From the NCBI RefSeq assembly GCF_026420845.1, contig NZ_JAOWCB010000017.1, forward strand, positions 62,001 through 126,000: DNA of 64,000 nucleotides. Direction: 5' to 3'. Shown in pieces: positions 45,009 through 53,588 of the stretch. Source of the DNA: Streptomyces sp. PR69 (GTDB lineage Bacteria; Actinomycetota; Actinomycetes; Streptomycetales; Streptomycetaceae). Under the pieces are notes generated by a model. The model ran no database searches and was not told where the DNA came from. It was given only the letters and a program-made list of their open reading frames with translations. The position numbers were made by a program, and so were the translations under genes. The first letter of the stretch is position 1. Each line of letters opens with the position of its first letter.

Positions 45009-45242
45009 GTGGTACAGGCGTACATCCTCATCCAGACCGAGGTGGGCAAAGCGTCGGTCGTCGCCGAGGTCATCAGCAAGATCCCGGGAGTGATCCAGGC
45101 CGAGGACGTGACCGGACCCTATGACGTGATCGTGCGCGCCCAGGCGGACACGGTAGACGACCTCGGCCGTATGGTGGTCGCCAAGGTCCAGCAGGTGGAA
45201 GGCATCACCCGTACGCTGACCTGCCCGGTCGTGCACCTGTAG
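45009..45242 (+). CDS. Single-domain Lrp/AsnC (RAM) ligand-binding protein
   Basis: 77 residues: VVQAYILIQTEVGKASVVAEVISKIPGVIQAEDVTGPYDVIVRAQADTVDDL ending ITRTLTCPVVHL. This is the C-terminal RAM/ACT-like domain of Lrp regulators without the DNA-binding helix-turn-helix. Such stand-alone proteins are thought to sense amino acids or to oligomerise with full-length Lrp partners; no partner gene is nearby. GTG 45009 with GGAGG immediately upstream. Confidence 0.92.
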   Translation: MVQAYILIQTEVGKASVVAEVISKIPGVIQAEDVTGPYDVIVRAQADTVDDLGRMVVAKVQQVEGITRTLTCPVVHL

Positions 45243-45262
45243 CCCCCGTCTACGCTTGGCCG

Positions 45263-45760
45263 GTGACGTTTTCGCGCCGTCGGCCCCTCTGTCTGCCCGC
45301 CGCTGCCGCCGCTGCCGCTGTGCTGCTGCCGGCGGCTGTGGGCTGCTCCCCCGCGGACGCGACGGTGCGGGCAGCGGTTCCCAGCCCCCCGCCCGCCGAA
45401 GCAGCGGTCTGCCGTGCACTGGACGAGGAGCTCCCCGAGTCCGTCGCCGGCCAGAGCCGCCGGGACCCGCAGCCGGCCTCCGCGTACACCGCCGCCTGGG
45501 GCGATGGCGCGATCGTACTGCGCTGCGGCGTGCCGCGGCCCCCGGCCATGGACGACCCCCAGTCCCAGGGGCTGGAAGTGAACGGGGTCGGCTGGCTGGT
45601 GGAGGAGCACACCGGCGAGGAGGACGCCGGTCCCCGGTTCACCACGACGTACCGCACCGCCTATGTCGAGGTCGTGCTGGACAAGCGGTACGCGCATGAC
45701 GCCGGACCGCTGGCCGGGCTGGCCGAGGCCGTCGAGAAGACGGTCCCCGCCAGCCTGTAG
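45263..45760 (+). CDS. DUF3515 family putative lipoprotein
   Basis: 165 residues. The signal peptide ends in a lipobox-like LLPAAVGC, so lipidation at the Cys and export to the membrane outer face is likely. The mature part contains VCRALDEELPESVAGQSRR, AAWGDGAIVLRCGV and an RFTTTYRTAYVEVVLDKRY segment characteristic of DUF3515. Function unknown. It lies 20 bp after the Lrp-type gene and convergent with ddlA. Confidence 0.88.
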   Translation: MTFSRRRPLCLPAAAAAAAVLLPAAVGCSPADATVRAAVPSPPPAEAAVCRALDEELPESVAGQSRRDPQPASAYTAAWGDGAIVLRCGVPRPPAMDDPQSQGLEVNGVGWLVEEHTGEEDAGPRFTTTYRTAYVEVVLDKRYAHDAGPLAGLAEAVEKTVPASL

Positions 45761-45787
45761 GCCGCGGCGCCGGGTTTCCCACGTGTG

Positions 45788-46963
45788 TCAGCGCAGCCCG
45801 GTCGAGCGGCGCAGCGCGGCCTGGATCAGCTGGTCCACCAGCTCCGGGTAGCTCACACCGCTCTCCTCCCACATGCGCGGGTACATCGAGATGGGGGTGA
45901 AGCCGGGCATCGTGTTGATCTCGTTGATCACAAACCGGCCGTCCTCGGTGAGGAAGAAGTCGGCCCGGACCAGACCCTCGCAGGAGGCGGCGTCGAAGGC
46001 CTCGATCGCGAGACGGCGCACCTCGGCGGTCTGCTCGTCGGTCAGCGGCGCGGGCACCACTCCGGAGGCCGAGTCGATGTACTTGGCCTCGAAGTCGTAG
46101 AAGTCATGCGAGCTGACCGGCGGGATCTCGGCGGGCACACTGGCCCGCGGCCCGTCCTCGAACTCCAGCACCCCGCACTCGATCTCCCGGCCGCGGACCA
46201 GCGCCTCCACAATGATCTTGGGGTCATGACGCTGCGCCTCCTCGACCGCGGCGTCAAGGCCGGAGAGATCGTCGACCTTGGTGATGCCGATGGACGAACC
46301 GGCGCGCGCGGGCTTGACGAAGAGCGGCCAGCCGTGGTCCCCGGCGAAGTCGATGATCTTCTTCCGGGCGGCGGACGCGTCCTGCTCCCACTCGCGGGGG
46401 CGGATCACCGTGTACGGGCCGACCGGGAGTCCGAAGGAGATGAAGATCCGCTTCATATACTCCTTGTCCTGCCCGACGGCGGAGGCCAGGACGCCGGAGC
46501 CGACGTACGGGACGCCTGCGAGCTCCAGCATGCCCTGAAGGGTGCCGTCCTCTCCGTACGGGCCGTGCAGCACGGGGAAGACCACGTCGACTTCGCCGAG
46601 CGCCTTGGGCACGGCGCCGGGCTCCGTGTAGACGACTTCGCGGCTGCCGGGGTCGACGGAGAGGACGACACCGCCCTCCCCGGACTCGGCGAGCCGGGCG
46701 ACATCCGGCACCGTGCGGTCGGCGATCGTCATCCGGTCCGGATCGTCGCCGGTGAGCGCCCAGCGGCCGTCGGCGGTGATGCCGATGGGCAGCACGTCGT
46801 ACTTGGCCCGGTCGATGGCGCGCAGGACGGCGCCGGCGGTGACGACCGAGATGCCGTGCTCGGAACTGCGTCCGCCGAACACGACGGCCACGCGCGGCTT
46901 GCGGAGCGACTGCCCTCCGGGGTGGGGAGGGTGGGGGCTCTGGGAGTGGTTCTCGGTGCTCAT
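45788..46963 (-). CDS. ddlA: D-alanine--D-alanine ligase
   Basis: Makes D-Ala-D-Ala for peptidoglycan precursors. 391 residues: VAVVFGGRSSEHGISVVTAG, VVFPVLHGPYGEDGTLQGMLELAGVPYVGSGVLAS, ATP-grasp region WPLFVKPARAGSSIGITKVDD, and the metal site FFLTEDGRFVINEINTMPGFTPISMYP. The Tyr-rich loop (HDFYDFEAKY) with the Tyr near the active site is that of standard D-Ala-D-Ala ligases, so a resistance-type D-Lac ligase is not indicated. ATG 46963. Confidence 0.96.
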   Translation of the reverse strand: MSTENHSQSPHPPHPGGQSLRKPRVAVVFGGRSSEHGISVVTAGAVLRAIDRAKYDVLPIGITADGRWALTGDDPDRMTIADRTVPDVARLAESGEGGVVLSVDPGSREVVYTEPGAVPKALGEVDVVFPVLHGPYGEDGTLQGMLELAGVPYVGSGVLASAVGQDKEYMKRIFISFGLPVGPYTVIRPREWEQDASAARKKIIDFAGDHGWPLFVKPARAGSSIGITKVDDLSGLDAAVEEAQRHDPKIIVEALVRGREIECGVLEFEDGPRASVPAEIPPVSSHDFYDFEAKYIDSASGVVPAPLTDEQTAEVRRLAIEAFDAASCEGLVRADFFLTEDGRFVINEINTMPGFTPISMYPRMWEESGVSYPELVDQLIQAALRRSTGLR

Positions 46964-47030
46964 ATCGCGACGAGAGTACCTTGCGGGGTGCGGGGCGGGG
47001 AGCCCTGCGGACAGTGCGTCGGCCTGCCAA

Positions 47031-47139
47031 CTGGGGGCTCCGCCCCCAGACCCCCGGCACATTCAAGCCCCGCCTGGGGGTACCCCCAGCGGCAGCTGGG
47101 GGAGACTGAGGCGCGGGGGTCCGGGGGCGGAGCCCCCGG
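47031..47139. repeat. Dispersed intergenic repeat, copy 2
   Basis: Lies between the gpsA end and ddlA start. It begins with the hairpin CTGGGGGC-TCC-GCCCCCAG-type (47031-47049) and ends with GGGGGC-GGA-GCCCCC (47123-47139). Internal modules GGGGGTACCCCCAGCGGCAG and CTGGGGGAGACTGAGGCGCG are nearly identical to the end of the 55 kb copy. Same orientation as the other copies. Confidence 0.8.
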
Positions 47140-47147
47140 GGAAACGC

Positions 47148-48158
47148 TCAGCGGCGCTCTGACTTGGCGCTGCGCGACATCAGTTCCTTCAGCGCCACCG
47201 CCGGCGGCTTGCCCTCGTGGACGATGCCGACGACCGTCTCGGTGATCGGCATGTCGACGCCGTGGCGGCGCGCCAGATCCAGCACGGACTCGCAGGACTT
47301 GACGCCCTCGGCGGTCTGCTTGGTGACGGCGATGGTCTCCTGGAGCGTCATCCCGCGCCCCAGGTTGGTGCCGAAGGTGTGGTTGCGGGAGAGCGGCGAG
47401 GAGCAGGTGGCGACCAGGTCGCCCAGGCCCGCGAGGCCCGAGAAGGTCAGCGGGTCGGCGCCCATGGCGAGGCCGAGGCGCGTGGTCTCGGCGAGGCCGC
47501 GGGTGATCAGCGAGCCCTTGGCGTTGTCACCGAGACCCATGCCGTCCGCGATGCCGACGGCGAGGCCGATGACGTTCTTGACCGCGCCGCCCAGTTCGCA
47601 GCCCACCACGTCGGTGTTGGTGTACGGCCGGAAGTACGGGGTGTGGCAGGCGGCCTGCAGGCGCTGGGCGACGGATTCGTCGACGCAGGCGACGACCGCG
47701 GCGGCCGGGCGGCGTTCGGCGATCTCCTTGGCGAGGTTGGGGCCGGTGACGACGGCGACCCGCTCGGGCGGGACGCCCGCCACCTCCTCGATGACCTCGC
47801 TCATCCGCTTGGCGGTGCCGAGTTCGACGCCCTTCATCAGGGAGACGAGGATCGTGTCGGGGGGCAGCAGCGGGGCCCACTCGGCGAGGTTGGCGCGCAG
47901 GGTCTGGGAGGGGATGGCGAGCACCGCGAAGTCCGCGCCGCGCAGCGCCTCGGCCGGGTCGGTCGTGGCCGTGATCCGGGCCGGGAGTTCGATGCCGGGA
48001 AGGTAGTCGGGGTTGGTGCGGGTGGTGTTGACGGCTTCGGCGAGCTCCGCCCGCCGGCCCCACAGGGTCACCTCGCAGCCGGCGTCGGCGAGGACCATGG
48101 CGAACGCCGTCCCCCACGAGCCGGTTCCGAACACGGCCGCCTTGGCGGGCTCTGTCAC
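47148..48158 (-). CDS. gpsA: Glycerol-3-phosphate dehydrogenase [NAD(P)+]
   Basis: Produces sn-glycerol-3-phosphate for phospholipids. 336 residues: Rossmann motif VFGTGSWGTAFAMVLADAG, VTGPNLAKEIAERRPAAAVVAC, the catalytic region GCELGGAVKNVIGLAVGIADGMGLGDNAKGSLITRGLAE, and GLGDLVATCSSPLSRNHTFG. GTG 48158 has GGAGG 7 nt upstream and overlaps the plsC stop by 4 bp, coupling it to the next lipid-synthesis step. Confidence 0.97.
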   Translation of the reverse strand: MTEPAKAAVFGTGSWGTAFAMVLADAGCEVTLWGRRAELAEAVNTTRTNPDYLPGIELPARITATTDPAEALRGADFAVLAIPSQTLRANLAEWAPLLPPDTILVSLMKGVELGTAKRMSEVIEEVAGVPPERVAVVTGPNLAKEIAERRPAAAVVACVDESVAQRLQAACHTPYFRPYTNTDVVGCELGGAVKNVIGLAVGIADGMGLGDNAKGSLITRGLAETTRLGLAMGADPLTFSGLAGLGDLVATCSSPLSRNHTFGTNLGRGMTLQETIAVTKQTAEGVKSCESVLDLARRHGVDMPITETVVGIVHEGKPPAVALKELMSRSAKSERR

Positions 48159-48907
48159 TTGCTTCCCTCCCCGGCGGCCTTGCGCCGCTGTTCTGCACGT
48201 GCCTTGCGGTGGTCGTAGGGCCGGTCCGGGGCCTTCTCGCCGCGCACGTCCTCCAGCAGCGAGGTGATCTCCGCCATGATGGCCTCGGTCGCCTCGCGGA
48301 GCACCTCGGGGGTGGGTTCGACGCCGTAGAAGCGGCTCAGATCGACCGGCGGACCCGCCTTGACTCTGAGGGTCTTGCGGGGGAAGAGCCGGAACTTCTT
48401 CTCCTTGGCGTACGGCGGCATCGCCAGGTTCGCGCCCCACTGGGCCACGGGGATGACGGGGGCCTTGGTGAGCAGCGCGACCCGCGCGACCCCGGTCTTG
48501 CCCGCCATGGGCCACATCTGCGGGTCGCGGGTGAGCGTGCCCTCGGGGTAGAAGGCGACGCACTCGCCCCGCTCGATGGCGTCCACGGCGGCGCGGAAGG
48601 CGTCCACGGCGTTGGTGGTCTCGCGGTACACCGGGATCTGCCGGGTGCCGCGCAGCATCATGCCGACGAACGCGCCCTTGAACAGCCCGTCCTTCGCCAG
48701 GAAGCGCGGCACGCGTCCGGTGTTGTACTGGAAGTGGGCGTAGGAGAGGGGATCGAGATAGGAGTTGTGGTTGACCGCGGTGATAAATCCGCCCTGGGCC
48801 GGAATGTGTTCCATTCCCCGCCAGTCCCGTTTGAACAGAATCAACAGCGGCGGTTTCGCGATGACCGCCGCCAGGCGGTACCAGAAGCCGATTCTACGGC
48901 GGGACAC
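48155..48907 (-). CDS. plsC: 1-acyl-sn-glycerol-3-phosphate acyltransferase family protein
   Basis: 250 residues. The acyltransferase HX4D motif is VNHNSYLDP, and the substrate-binding motif FYPEGTLTRDP fits the FPEGT type. KPPLLILF near the N-terminus may associate with the membrane. It makes phosphatidic acid or a related acyl ester, in an operon with gpsA. GTG 48907 has GAGGAAGG 7 nt upstream; longer readings to 48991 are less likely. Divergent from cofC. Confidence 0.93.
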   Translation of the reverse strand: MSRRRIGFWYRLAAVIAKPPLLILFKRDWRGMEHIPAQGGFITAVNHNSYLDPLSYAHFQYNTGRVPRFLAKDGLFKGAFVGMMLRGTRQIPVYRETTNAVDAFRAAVDAIERGECVAFYPEGTLTRDPQMWPMAGKTGVARVALLTKAPVIPVAQWGANLAMPPYAKEKKFRLFPRKTLRVKAGPPVDLSRFYGVEPTPEVLREATEAIMAEITSLLEDVRGEKAPDRPYDHRKARAEQRRKAAGEGSK

Positions 48908-49045
48908 TCGGACACCTTCCTCTTTGACCGGGCTACTGCCTGGCTGCTGGGGGTCAAGTGTCGCCCCAGGCCCCTGGTCTGTCGAGGACACCGTACGCCT
49001 CGTCTGTCAGCCCGGCGCTGTGGGCCTTCCCGCGCACGGGCCACA

Positions 49046-49771
49046 ATGGGCCCGATGCGCACGGACGGAGAGCTTGCCACGAACGCCATTCGGGCCACGG
49101 ACGCCACGGCCGCCGCATGGGGCGATGCGGCGGTCCGCTGGTCGCTGATCGTCCCGCTGAAGCCGCTGGCGCTGGCCAAGAGCCGGCTCTCGGGTGCGGC
49201 CGACGAGCTGCTGCGGCCCCGCCTTGCGCTCGCCTTCGCCCTGGACACGGTGGCCGCGGCGCTGGCCAGCCCCGCTGTCGCCGATGTGGCGGTCGTCACG
49301 GACGATCCCGCGGCCGCGGCCGGGCTGGCGGCCCTGGGGGCGCGCATCGTGCCGGACTCCCCGGGCGCGGGGCTCAATGCGGCGCTGGTGCACGGGGCGC
49401 GCGCGGTGCGCTCCCTGCGGCCGGGCGCACCGCTCGCCGCGCTCAACGCCGATCTTCCCGCATTGCGCCCCGGAGAATTGGCGCGCGTACTGGCGCACGC
49501 TTCGGTATTTCCACGGGCATTTCTGACGGATGCGGCGGGAATCGGCACCACATTGCTGGCAGCCGCACCGGGGAAGGAATTGCGCCCGGCTTTCGGCGGC
49601 CCCTCGCGGCGTCGCCATTTGGCGTCGGGGGCCGTGGAAATCGTGCTGGACGGGGTCGATTCGGTACGGCAGGACGTGGACACGGAGGCGGATCTGGCGG
49701 CGGCGTTCGCGCTGGGGGTGGGCCCGCGGACGGCGGAACGGTGGGCGGCGGCCGCGCCGGGGCTCCCATAA
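49046..49771 (+). CDS. cofC: 2-phospho-L-lactate (PEP) guanylyltransferase, coenzyme F420 pathway
   Basis: 241 residues of the CofC/FbiD family: SLIVPLKPLALAKSRLSGAADELLRPRLALAFALDTVAAAL, VAVVTDDP, LNADLPALRP and RQDVDTEADLAAAF. It activates 2-phospholactate or PEP with GTP for F420 side-chain assembly. The remaining F420 genes are elsewhere. ATG 49046 and ATG 49055 are both in frame with weak RBSs; the choice is uncertain by three codons. Confidence 0.88.
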   Translation: MGPMRTDGELATNAIRATDATAAAWGDAAVRWSLIVPLKPLALAKSRLSGAADELLRPRLALAFALDTVAAALASPAVADVAVVTDDPAAAAGLAALGARIVPDSPGAGLNAALVHGARAVRSLRPGAPLAALNADLPALRPGELARVLAHASVFPRAFLTDAAGIGTTLLAAAPGKELRPAFGGPSRRRHLASGAVEIVLDGVDSVRQDVDTEADLAAAFALGVGPRTAERWAAAAPGLP

Positions 49772-49926
49772 CTGGGGCTCCGCCCCAGACCCCGTACGGG
49801 GGCGCTGCCCCCGAACCCCCGCGCCTCAATAGCCGGCGGGGCTGCATTTCCAGCCCGTCTGGGGGCACCTCCCAGCGGTAGCTGGGGGAGTTTGAGGACC
49901 GGGGGTCTGGGGGCTCAAGCCCCCAG
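49772..49926. repeat. Dispersed intergenic repeat, copy 3
   Basis: Follows the cofC stop directly. It begins CTGGGGC-TCC-GCCCCAG, contains GCGCCTCAATAGCCGGCGGGGCTG, TCCAGCCCGTCTGGGGGCAC and GTAGCTGGGGGAGTTTGAGG, and ends in the hairpin CTGGGGG-n6-CCCCCAG (49907-49926). Same orientation as the other copies. It could act as the cofC terminator. Confidence 0.8.
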
Positions 49927-49959
49927 GTACAGAAGCGCCGCGGCGGATAGGCTGGCCGC

Positions 49960-50163
49960 ATGCAGGCGACCTCCTACACATACGACCCCGACACCCGCCG
50001 CGGCAGCGTGCTCCTCGACGACGGCACGCCGGTCGAATTCGACGCCGCGGCGTTCGACGCGGGCGGTCTGCGGCTGCTCCGGCCCGGGCAGCGGGTGCGC
50101 ATCGAGACCGAGGGCGAGGGGGAATCTCTGCGGATCACGCTGGTGACGCTGCAGACGCTGTGA
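49960..50163 (+). CDS. Small conserved protein of unknown function
   Basis: 67 residues, MQATSYTYDPDTRRGSVLLDDGTPVEFDAAAF, then LRLLRPGQRVRIETEGEGESLRITLVTLQTL. The strand pattern resembles a small beta-barrel of the cold-shock/OB kind, with a GSVLLDDG and VRIETEG arrangement, but lacks the aromatic RNA-binding motifs. No function assigned. A strong hairpin follows. Confidence 0.8.
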   Translation: MQATSYTYDPDTRRGSVLLDDGTPVEFDAAAFDAGGLRLLRPGQRVRIETEGEGESLRITLVTLQTL

Positions 50164-50207
50164 CGAGCGGCGGCTGAGCTGAACGGCCCGGCCCCAGAAC
50201 GCGCCGC

Positions 50208-50236
50208 GGGCCGGGTTCCCATGGGGAGCCCGGCCC
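50208..50236. terminator. Bidirectional terminator between the 67-aa gene and hupS
   Basis: Hairpin GGGCCGGGTTCCC (50208-50220) / GGGAGCCCGGCCC (50224-50236) with one mismatch and a 3 nt loop, between convergent genes. Confidence 0.75.
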
Positions 50237-50298
50237 GGCGCGTGAGTGGGCGTGGCGTCGCGTCGCGTGCTGTCGGCCGTCGGCCGATTCCGCGGCGG

Positions 50299-50931
50299 TT
50301 ACCTCTTGCGCGCCGTCGTCTTCTTGGCGGTGGCCTTGCGCGTGGTGGCCTTCTTGGCCGGCGCTTTCTTCGCGGTGGCCTTCTTCGCAGGCGCCTTCTT
50401 CGCCGCGGCCTTCTTGGCCGTGGTCTTCTTGGCGGCCGCCTTCTTCACCGTGGCCTTCTTGGCCGCGGTCTTCTTGACCGTGGCCTTCTTCGCCGCGGCC
50501 TTCTTCGCGGGCGCCTTCTTGGCCACGGCCTTCTTGGCGGCCGCCTTCTTCACCGCGGCCTTCTTCGCGGCCGCCTTCTTCACGGTGGCCTTGCCTCCGG
50601 TCAGGCTGCCCTTGGGAGCCTTCTTGACGGAGATCTCGCCGCCCTTCGGGAGCTTCTTCGAGCCGCTGACCAGGTCCTTGAAGCCCTGGCCCGCGCGGAA
50701 GCGCGGAACAGAGGTCTTCTTGACCCGCACACGCTCACCTGTCTGCGGGTTGCGGGCGTAACGGGCCGGACGCTCGACCTTCTCGAACGAGCCGAAGCCG
50801 GTGACCGAAACCCGGTCTCCGCCGACCACCGCGCGGACGATCGCGTCAAGTACCGCGTCAACGGCCTCCGCCGCCTGCTGGCGGCCGCCGAGCTTGTCGG
50901 CAATCGCTTCTACGAGCTGCGCCTTGTTCAC
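50299..50931 (-). CDS. hupS: HU-like nucleoid protein HupS with a Lys/Ala-rich tail
   Basis: 210 residues. The N-terminal 90 residues are a bacterial HU domain (MNKAQLVEAIADKLGG, VTGFGSFEKVERPARYARNPQTGERVRV). The C-terminal 100 residues are histone H1-like KKAAAKK/KKAPAKK/KKATVKK repeats. This two-domain form is known in streptomycetes as HupS, a sporulation-associated nucleoid protein. The repeat tail is also a DNA repeat (50305-50590), which may vary between strains. Confidence 0.97.
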   Translation of the reverse strand: MNKAQLVEAIADKLGGRQQAAEAVDAVLDAIVRAVVGGDRVSVTGFGSFEKVERPARYARNPQTGERVRVKKTSVPRFRAGQGFKDLVSGSKKLPKGGEISVKKAPKGSLTGGKATVKKAAAKKAAVKKAAAKKAVAKKAPAKKAAAKKATVKKTAAKKATVKKAAAKKTTAKKAAAKKAPAKKATAKKAPAKKATTRKATAKKTTARKR

Positions 50932-50952
50932 GTCTTCCCCTTCGGAGACATT

Positions 50953-50974
50953 GGCCGAACGAATGCGTTCGGCC
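50953..50974 (+). terminator. Hairpin with T-run in the hupS 5' region
   Basis: Stem GGCCGAACG (50953-50961) / CGTTCGGCC (50966-50974), tetraloop AATG, followed on the plus strand by TTTTT. On the plus strand it is an intrinsic-terminator shape with no gene to serve. On the minus strand it would be a leader hairpin 22 nt upstream of the hupS start. Confidence 0.6.
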
Positions 50975-51100
50975 TTTTTCGCACGTTAGGCAGATATATA
51001 CCGCAAATCAAACACGAAACGGGCTAATCACCCTAGTGCCGCAACGAAGTCGACCGTCGCAGCCACACAGCGGAGCCGCATATCGGCACAGCACCGGGTG

Positions 51101-51328
51101 TCAGTCGCCTTCAGGGAATCGGCCCTCGTCGAGGTCCTTCATCAAGCGGTCCAGACGCCTTGCCGCATCCGGGAGATCGTGCTTCGCCGCTGCCGTGACG
51201 ACCAGCAGCTTCCGGGACAGCGCCATCCTTACGCCCTCCGGGACTTGCAGTTGGCGCACTCTTGTGTGCGCTTCTTTCAGCCGGGCGGCGACGGCCTCGT
51301 AGAGCTCGAGTTGGCTGTCGCGTTCCAT
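51101..51328 (-). CDS. Small helical protein of unknown function
   Basis: 75 residues: MERDSQLELYEAVAARLKEAHTRVRQLQVPEGVRMALSRKLLVVTAAAKHDLPDAARRLDRLMKDLDEGRFPEGD. Predicted mostly helical and charged. I recall a similar conserved short gene between hupS and leuD in other streptomycetes, but know no function. ATG 51328. Confidence 0.8.
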   Translation of the reverse strand: MERDSQLELYEAVAARLKEAHTRVRQLQVPEGVRMALSRKLLVVTAAAKHDLPDAARRLDRLMKDLDEGRFPEGD

Positions 51329-51383
51329 GCACCGATTGTGCCATCTGGGGCGAGTTGTCGCCCGACGGGGTCTCAACAAGCGA

Positions 51384-51415
51384 CTGCGCCCCCCGCCGGG
51401 CGGCGGGGGGCGCAG
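51384..51415 (-). terminator. Terminator of the leuCD operon
   Basis: A perfect 14 bp GC-rich stem (51384-51397 with 51402-51415) with a 4 nt loop, 17 nt beyond the leuD stop. Confidence 0.78.
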
Positions 51416-51432
51416 TAGGGGAAAACCGCTGC

Positions 51433-52026
51433 TCAGGCCTTTAGCGTACGCGGTTTGAAGGCCGGCCGTGAGGCCTCGTAGGCGGCGATGTCCGCTTCGT
51501 TCTGAAGGGTGAGGGAGATGTCGTCCAGCCCGTTCAGCAGCCGCCAGCGGGCGTTCTCGTCAAGCTCGAAATCGGCCATGACTCCTTCGGCGGTCACCTT
51601 CCGCTCGACCAGGTCGACGGTGATCTCCGCCGCCGGGTCGGCCTCGGTCAGCTCCCACAGCCGGTCCACGACGGACTGCTCCAGAACCACGGTCAGCAGA
51701 CCGTTCTTGAGCGAGTTGCCGCGGAAGATGTCGGCGAAGCGGGAGGAGATCACCGTCTTGAAGCCGTAGTTCTGCAGGGCCCAGACCGCGTGCTCACGCG
51801 AGGAGCCGGTGCCGAAGTCGGGTCCGGCGACCAGCACGGTGGCGCCCTGCCGCTCGGGGCGATTGAGCACAAACTCCGGGTCCTTGCGCCAGGCCTCGAA
51901 CAGCCCGTCCTCGAAGCCGTCGCGGGTGACCTTCTTCAGCCAGTGGGCGGGGATGATCTGGTCGGTGTCGACATTGCTGCGGCGCAGCGGCACCGCCCGG
52001 CCGGTGTGTGCGGTAAAGGCTTCCAT
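51433..52026 (-). CDS. leuD: 3-isopropylmalate dehydratase small subunit
   Basis: 197 residues: MEAFTAHTGRAVPLRRSNVDTDQIIPAHWLKKV, GATVLVAGPDFGTGSSREHAVWALQNYGFKTVISSRFADIFRGNSLKNGLL. It forms the isomerase with LeuC and converts 2- to 3-isopropylmalate. Five bp after leuC. Confidence 0.98.
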   Translation of the reverse strand: MEAFTAHTGRAVPLRRSNVDTDQIIPAHWLKKVTRDGFEDGLFEAWRKDPEFVLNRPERQGATVLVAGPDFGTGSSREHAVWALQNYGFKTVISSRFADIFRGNSLKNGLLTVVLEQSVVDRLWELTEADPAAEITVDLVERKVTAEGVMADFELDENARWRLLNGLDDISLTLQNEADIAAYEASRPAFKPRTLKA

Positions 52027-52031
52027 GGTCC

Positions 52032-53465
52032 TCAGACTCCAGCAGGCGTGCGGGTGGCGGCGTTGTCGGTCAGATCGGCGGGCGAGGCCAGATGGCCCAG
52101 CACGGCGGTGGCGGCGGCGACCTGCGGGGAGACCAGATGGGTGCGTCCGCCCTTGCCCTGCCGGCCTTCGAAGTTGCGGTTGGAGGTGGAGGCGGAGCGC
52201 TCGCCGGGGGCCAGTTGGTCGGGGTTCATGCCCAGGCACATCGAACAGCCCGCGTGCCGCCATTCGGCCCCGGCCTCGGTGAAGACCCTGTCCAGGCCCT
52301 CCTCGACCGCCTGCAGCGCGACCCGCACGGAGCCGGGCACGACCAGCATCCGTACCCCGTCGGCGACTTTGCGGCCCTGCAGCAGCGAGGCGGCCGCCCG
52401 CAGGTCCTCGATGCGGCCGTTGGTGCACGAGCCTACGAAGACGGTGTCAACCTTGATGTCGCGCAGCGGCTGCCCCGCGGTCAATCCCATGTACTCCAGG
52501 GCCTTTTCGGCGGCGAGCCGCTCCGAAGCGTCCTCGTACGAAGCGGGGTCGGGGACCGAGGCGGACAGCGGCGCGCCCTGTCCGGGGTTGGTGCCCCAGG
52601 TGACGAACGGGGCCAGCTCGGCGGCGTCGATGAACACCTCGGCGTCGAAGACGGCGTCGTCGTCCGTGCGCAGCGTCTTCCAGTACGCGACGGCCGCGTC
52701 CCAGTCCGCGCCCCGGGGGGCGTGGTCGCGGCCCTGGAGGTAGTCGAACGTGGTCTGGTCGGGGGCGATCATCCCCGCCCGCGCGCCGGCCTCGATCGAC
52801 ATATTGCAGATGGTCATCCGGGCCTCCATCGAGAGCTTCTCGATGGCCGAGCCGCGGTACTCGATGATGTAGCCCTGGCCGCCACCGGTGCCGATCTTCG
52901 CGATGATCGCCAGGATCAGGTCCTTGGCGGTGACGCCGTCGGGCAGCTCGCCCTCGACGGTGATGGCCATGGTCTTGGGACGGGCCATCGGCAGCGTCTG
53001 GGTGGCCAGCACATGCTCCACCTGGGAGGTGCCGATGCCGAAGGCCAGCGCGCCGAACGCGCCGTGCGTGGAGGTGTGCGAGTCGCCGCAGACCACGGTG
53101 GTGCCGGGCTGGGTCAGGCCCAGCTGCGGTCCCACGACATGGACGACGCCCTGCTCGACGTCGCCCAGCGGGTGCAGCCGCACCCCGAACTCCGCGCAGT
53201 TCTTGCGCAGCGTCTCCAGCTGGGCGCGCGAGACCGGGTCGGCGATGGGCTTGTCGATGTCGAGGGTGGGGGTGTTGTGGTCCTCGGTGGCGATGGTCAG
53301 ATCGAGCCGCCGCACCTGCCGGCCGCTCTTGCGCAGGCCATCGAAGGCCTGGGGGCTGGTCACCTCGTGCAGCAGGTGCAGATCGATGAAGAGCAGGTCG
53401 GGCTCGCCCTCGGCGCGCCGGACGACATGGTCGTCCCAGACCTTCTCCGCGAGTGTCCTACCCAT
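52032..53465 (-). CDS. leuC: 3-isopropylmalate dehydratase large subunit
   Basis: 477 residues from MGRTLAEKVWDDHVVRRAEGEPDLLFIDLHLLHEVTSPQAFDGL. The iron-sulfur cluster ligands lie in VFVGSCTNGRIEDLRAA and AGCSMCLGMNPDQLAPGERSASTSNRNFEGRQG. ATG 53465 has GGAGGG 6 nt upstream. Divergent from ndgR, its known regulator in streptomycetes. Confidence 0.98.
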   Translation of the reverse strand: MGRTLAEKVWDDHVVRRAEGEPDLLFIDLHLLHEVTSPQAFDGLRKSGRQVRRLDLTIATEDHNTPTLDIDKPIADPVSRAQLETLRKNCAEFGVRLHPLGDVEQGVVHVVGPQLGLTQPGTTVVCGDSHTSTHGAFGALAFGIGTSQVEHVLATQTLPMARPKTMAITVEGELPDGVTAKDLILAIIAKIGTGGGQGYIIEYRGSAIEKLSMEARMTICNMSIEAGARAGMIAPDQTTFDYLQGRDHAPRGADWDAAVAYWKTLRTDDDAVFDAEVFIDAAELAPFVTWGTNPGQGAPLSASVPDPASYEDASERLAAEKALEYMGLTAGQPLRDIKVDTVFVGSCTNGRIEDLRAAASLLQGRKVADGVRMLVVPGSVRVALQAVEEGLDRVFTEAGAEWRHAGCSMCLGMNPDQLAPGERSASTSNRNFEGRQGKGGRTHLVSPQVAAATAVLGHLASPADLTDNAATRTPAGV

Positions 53466-53588
53466 CGCTTTCCCTCCGGCCGGCGTTGTTCGCCCGGCGC
53501 TCCTAGAGATGTGTACGCCGATGAACGCGCCCCACGCGGGCACCGGCCGCCGTCCCGTCGGTGCGCGGGCGGCTGTGCCATCCAGGTT

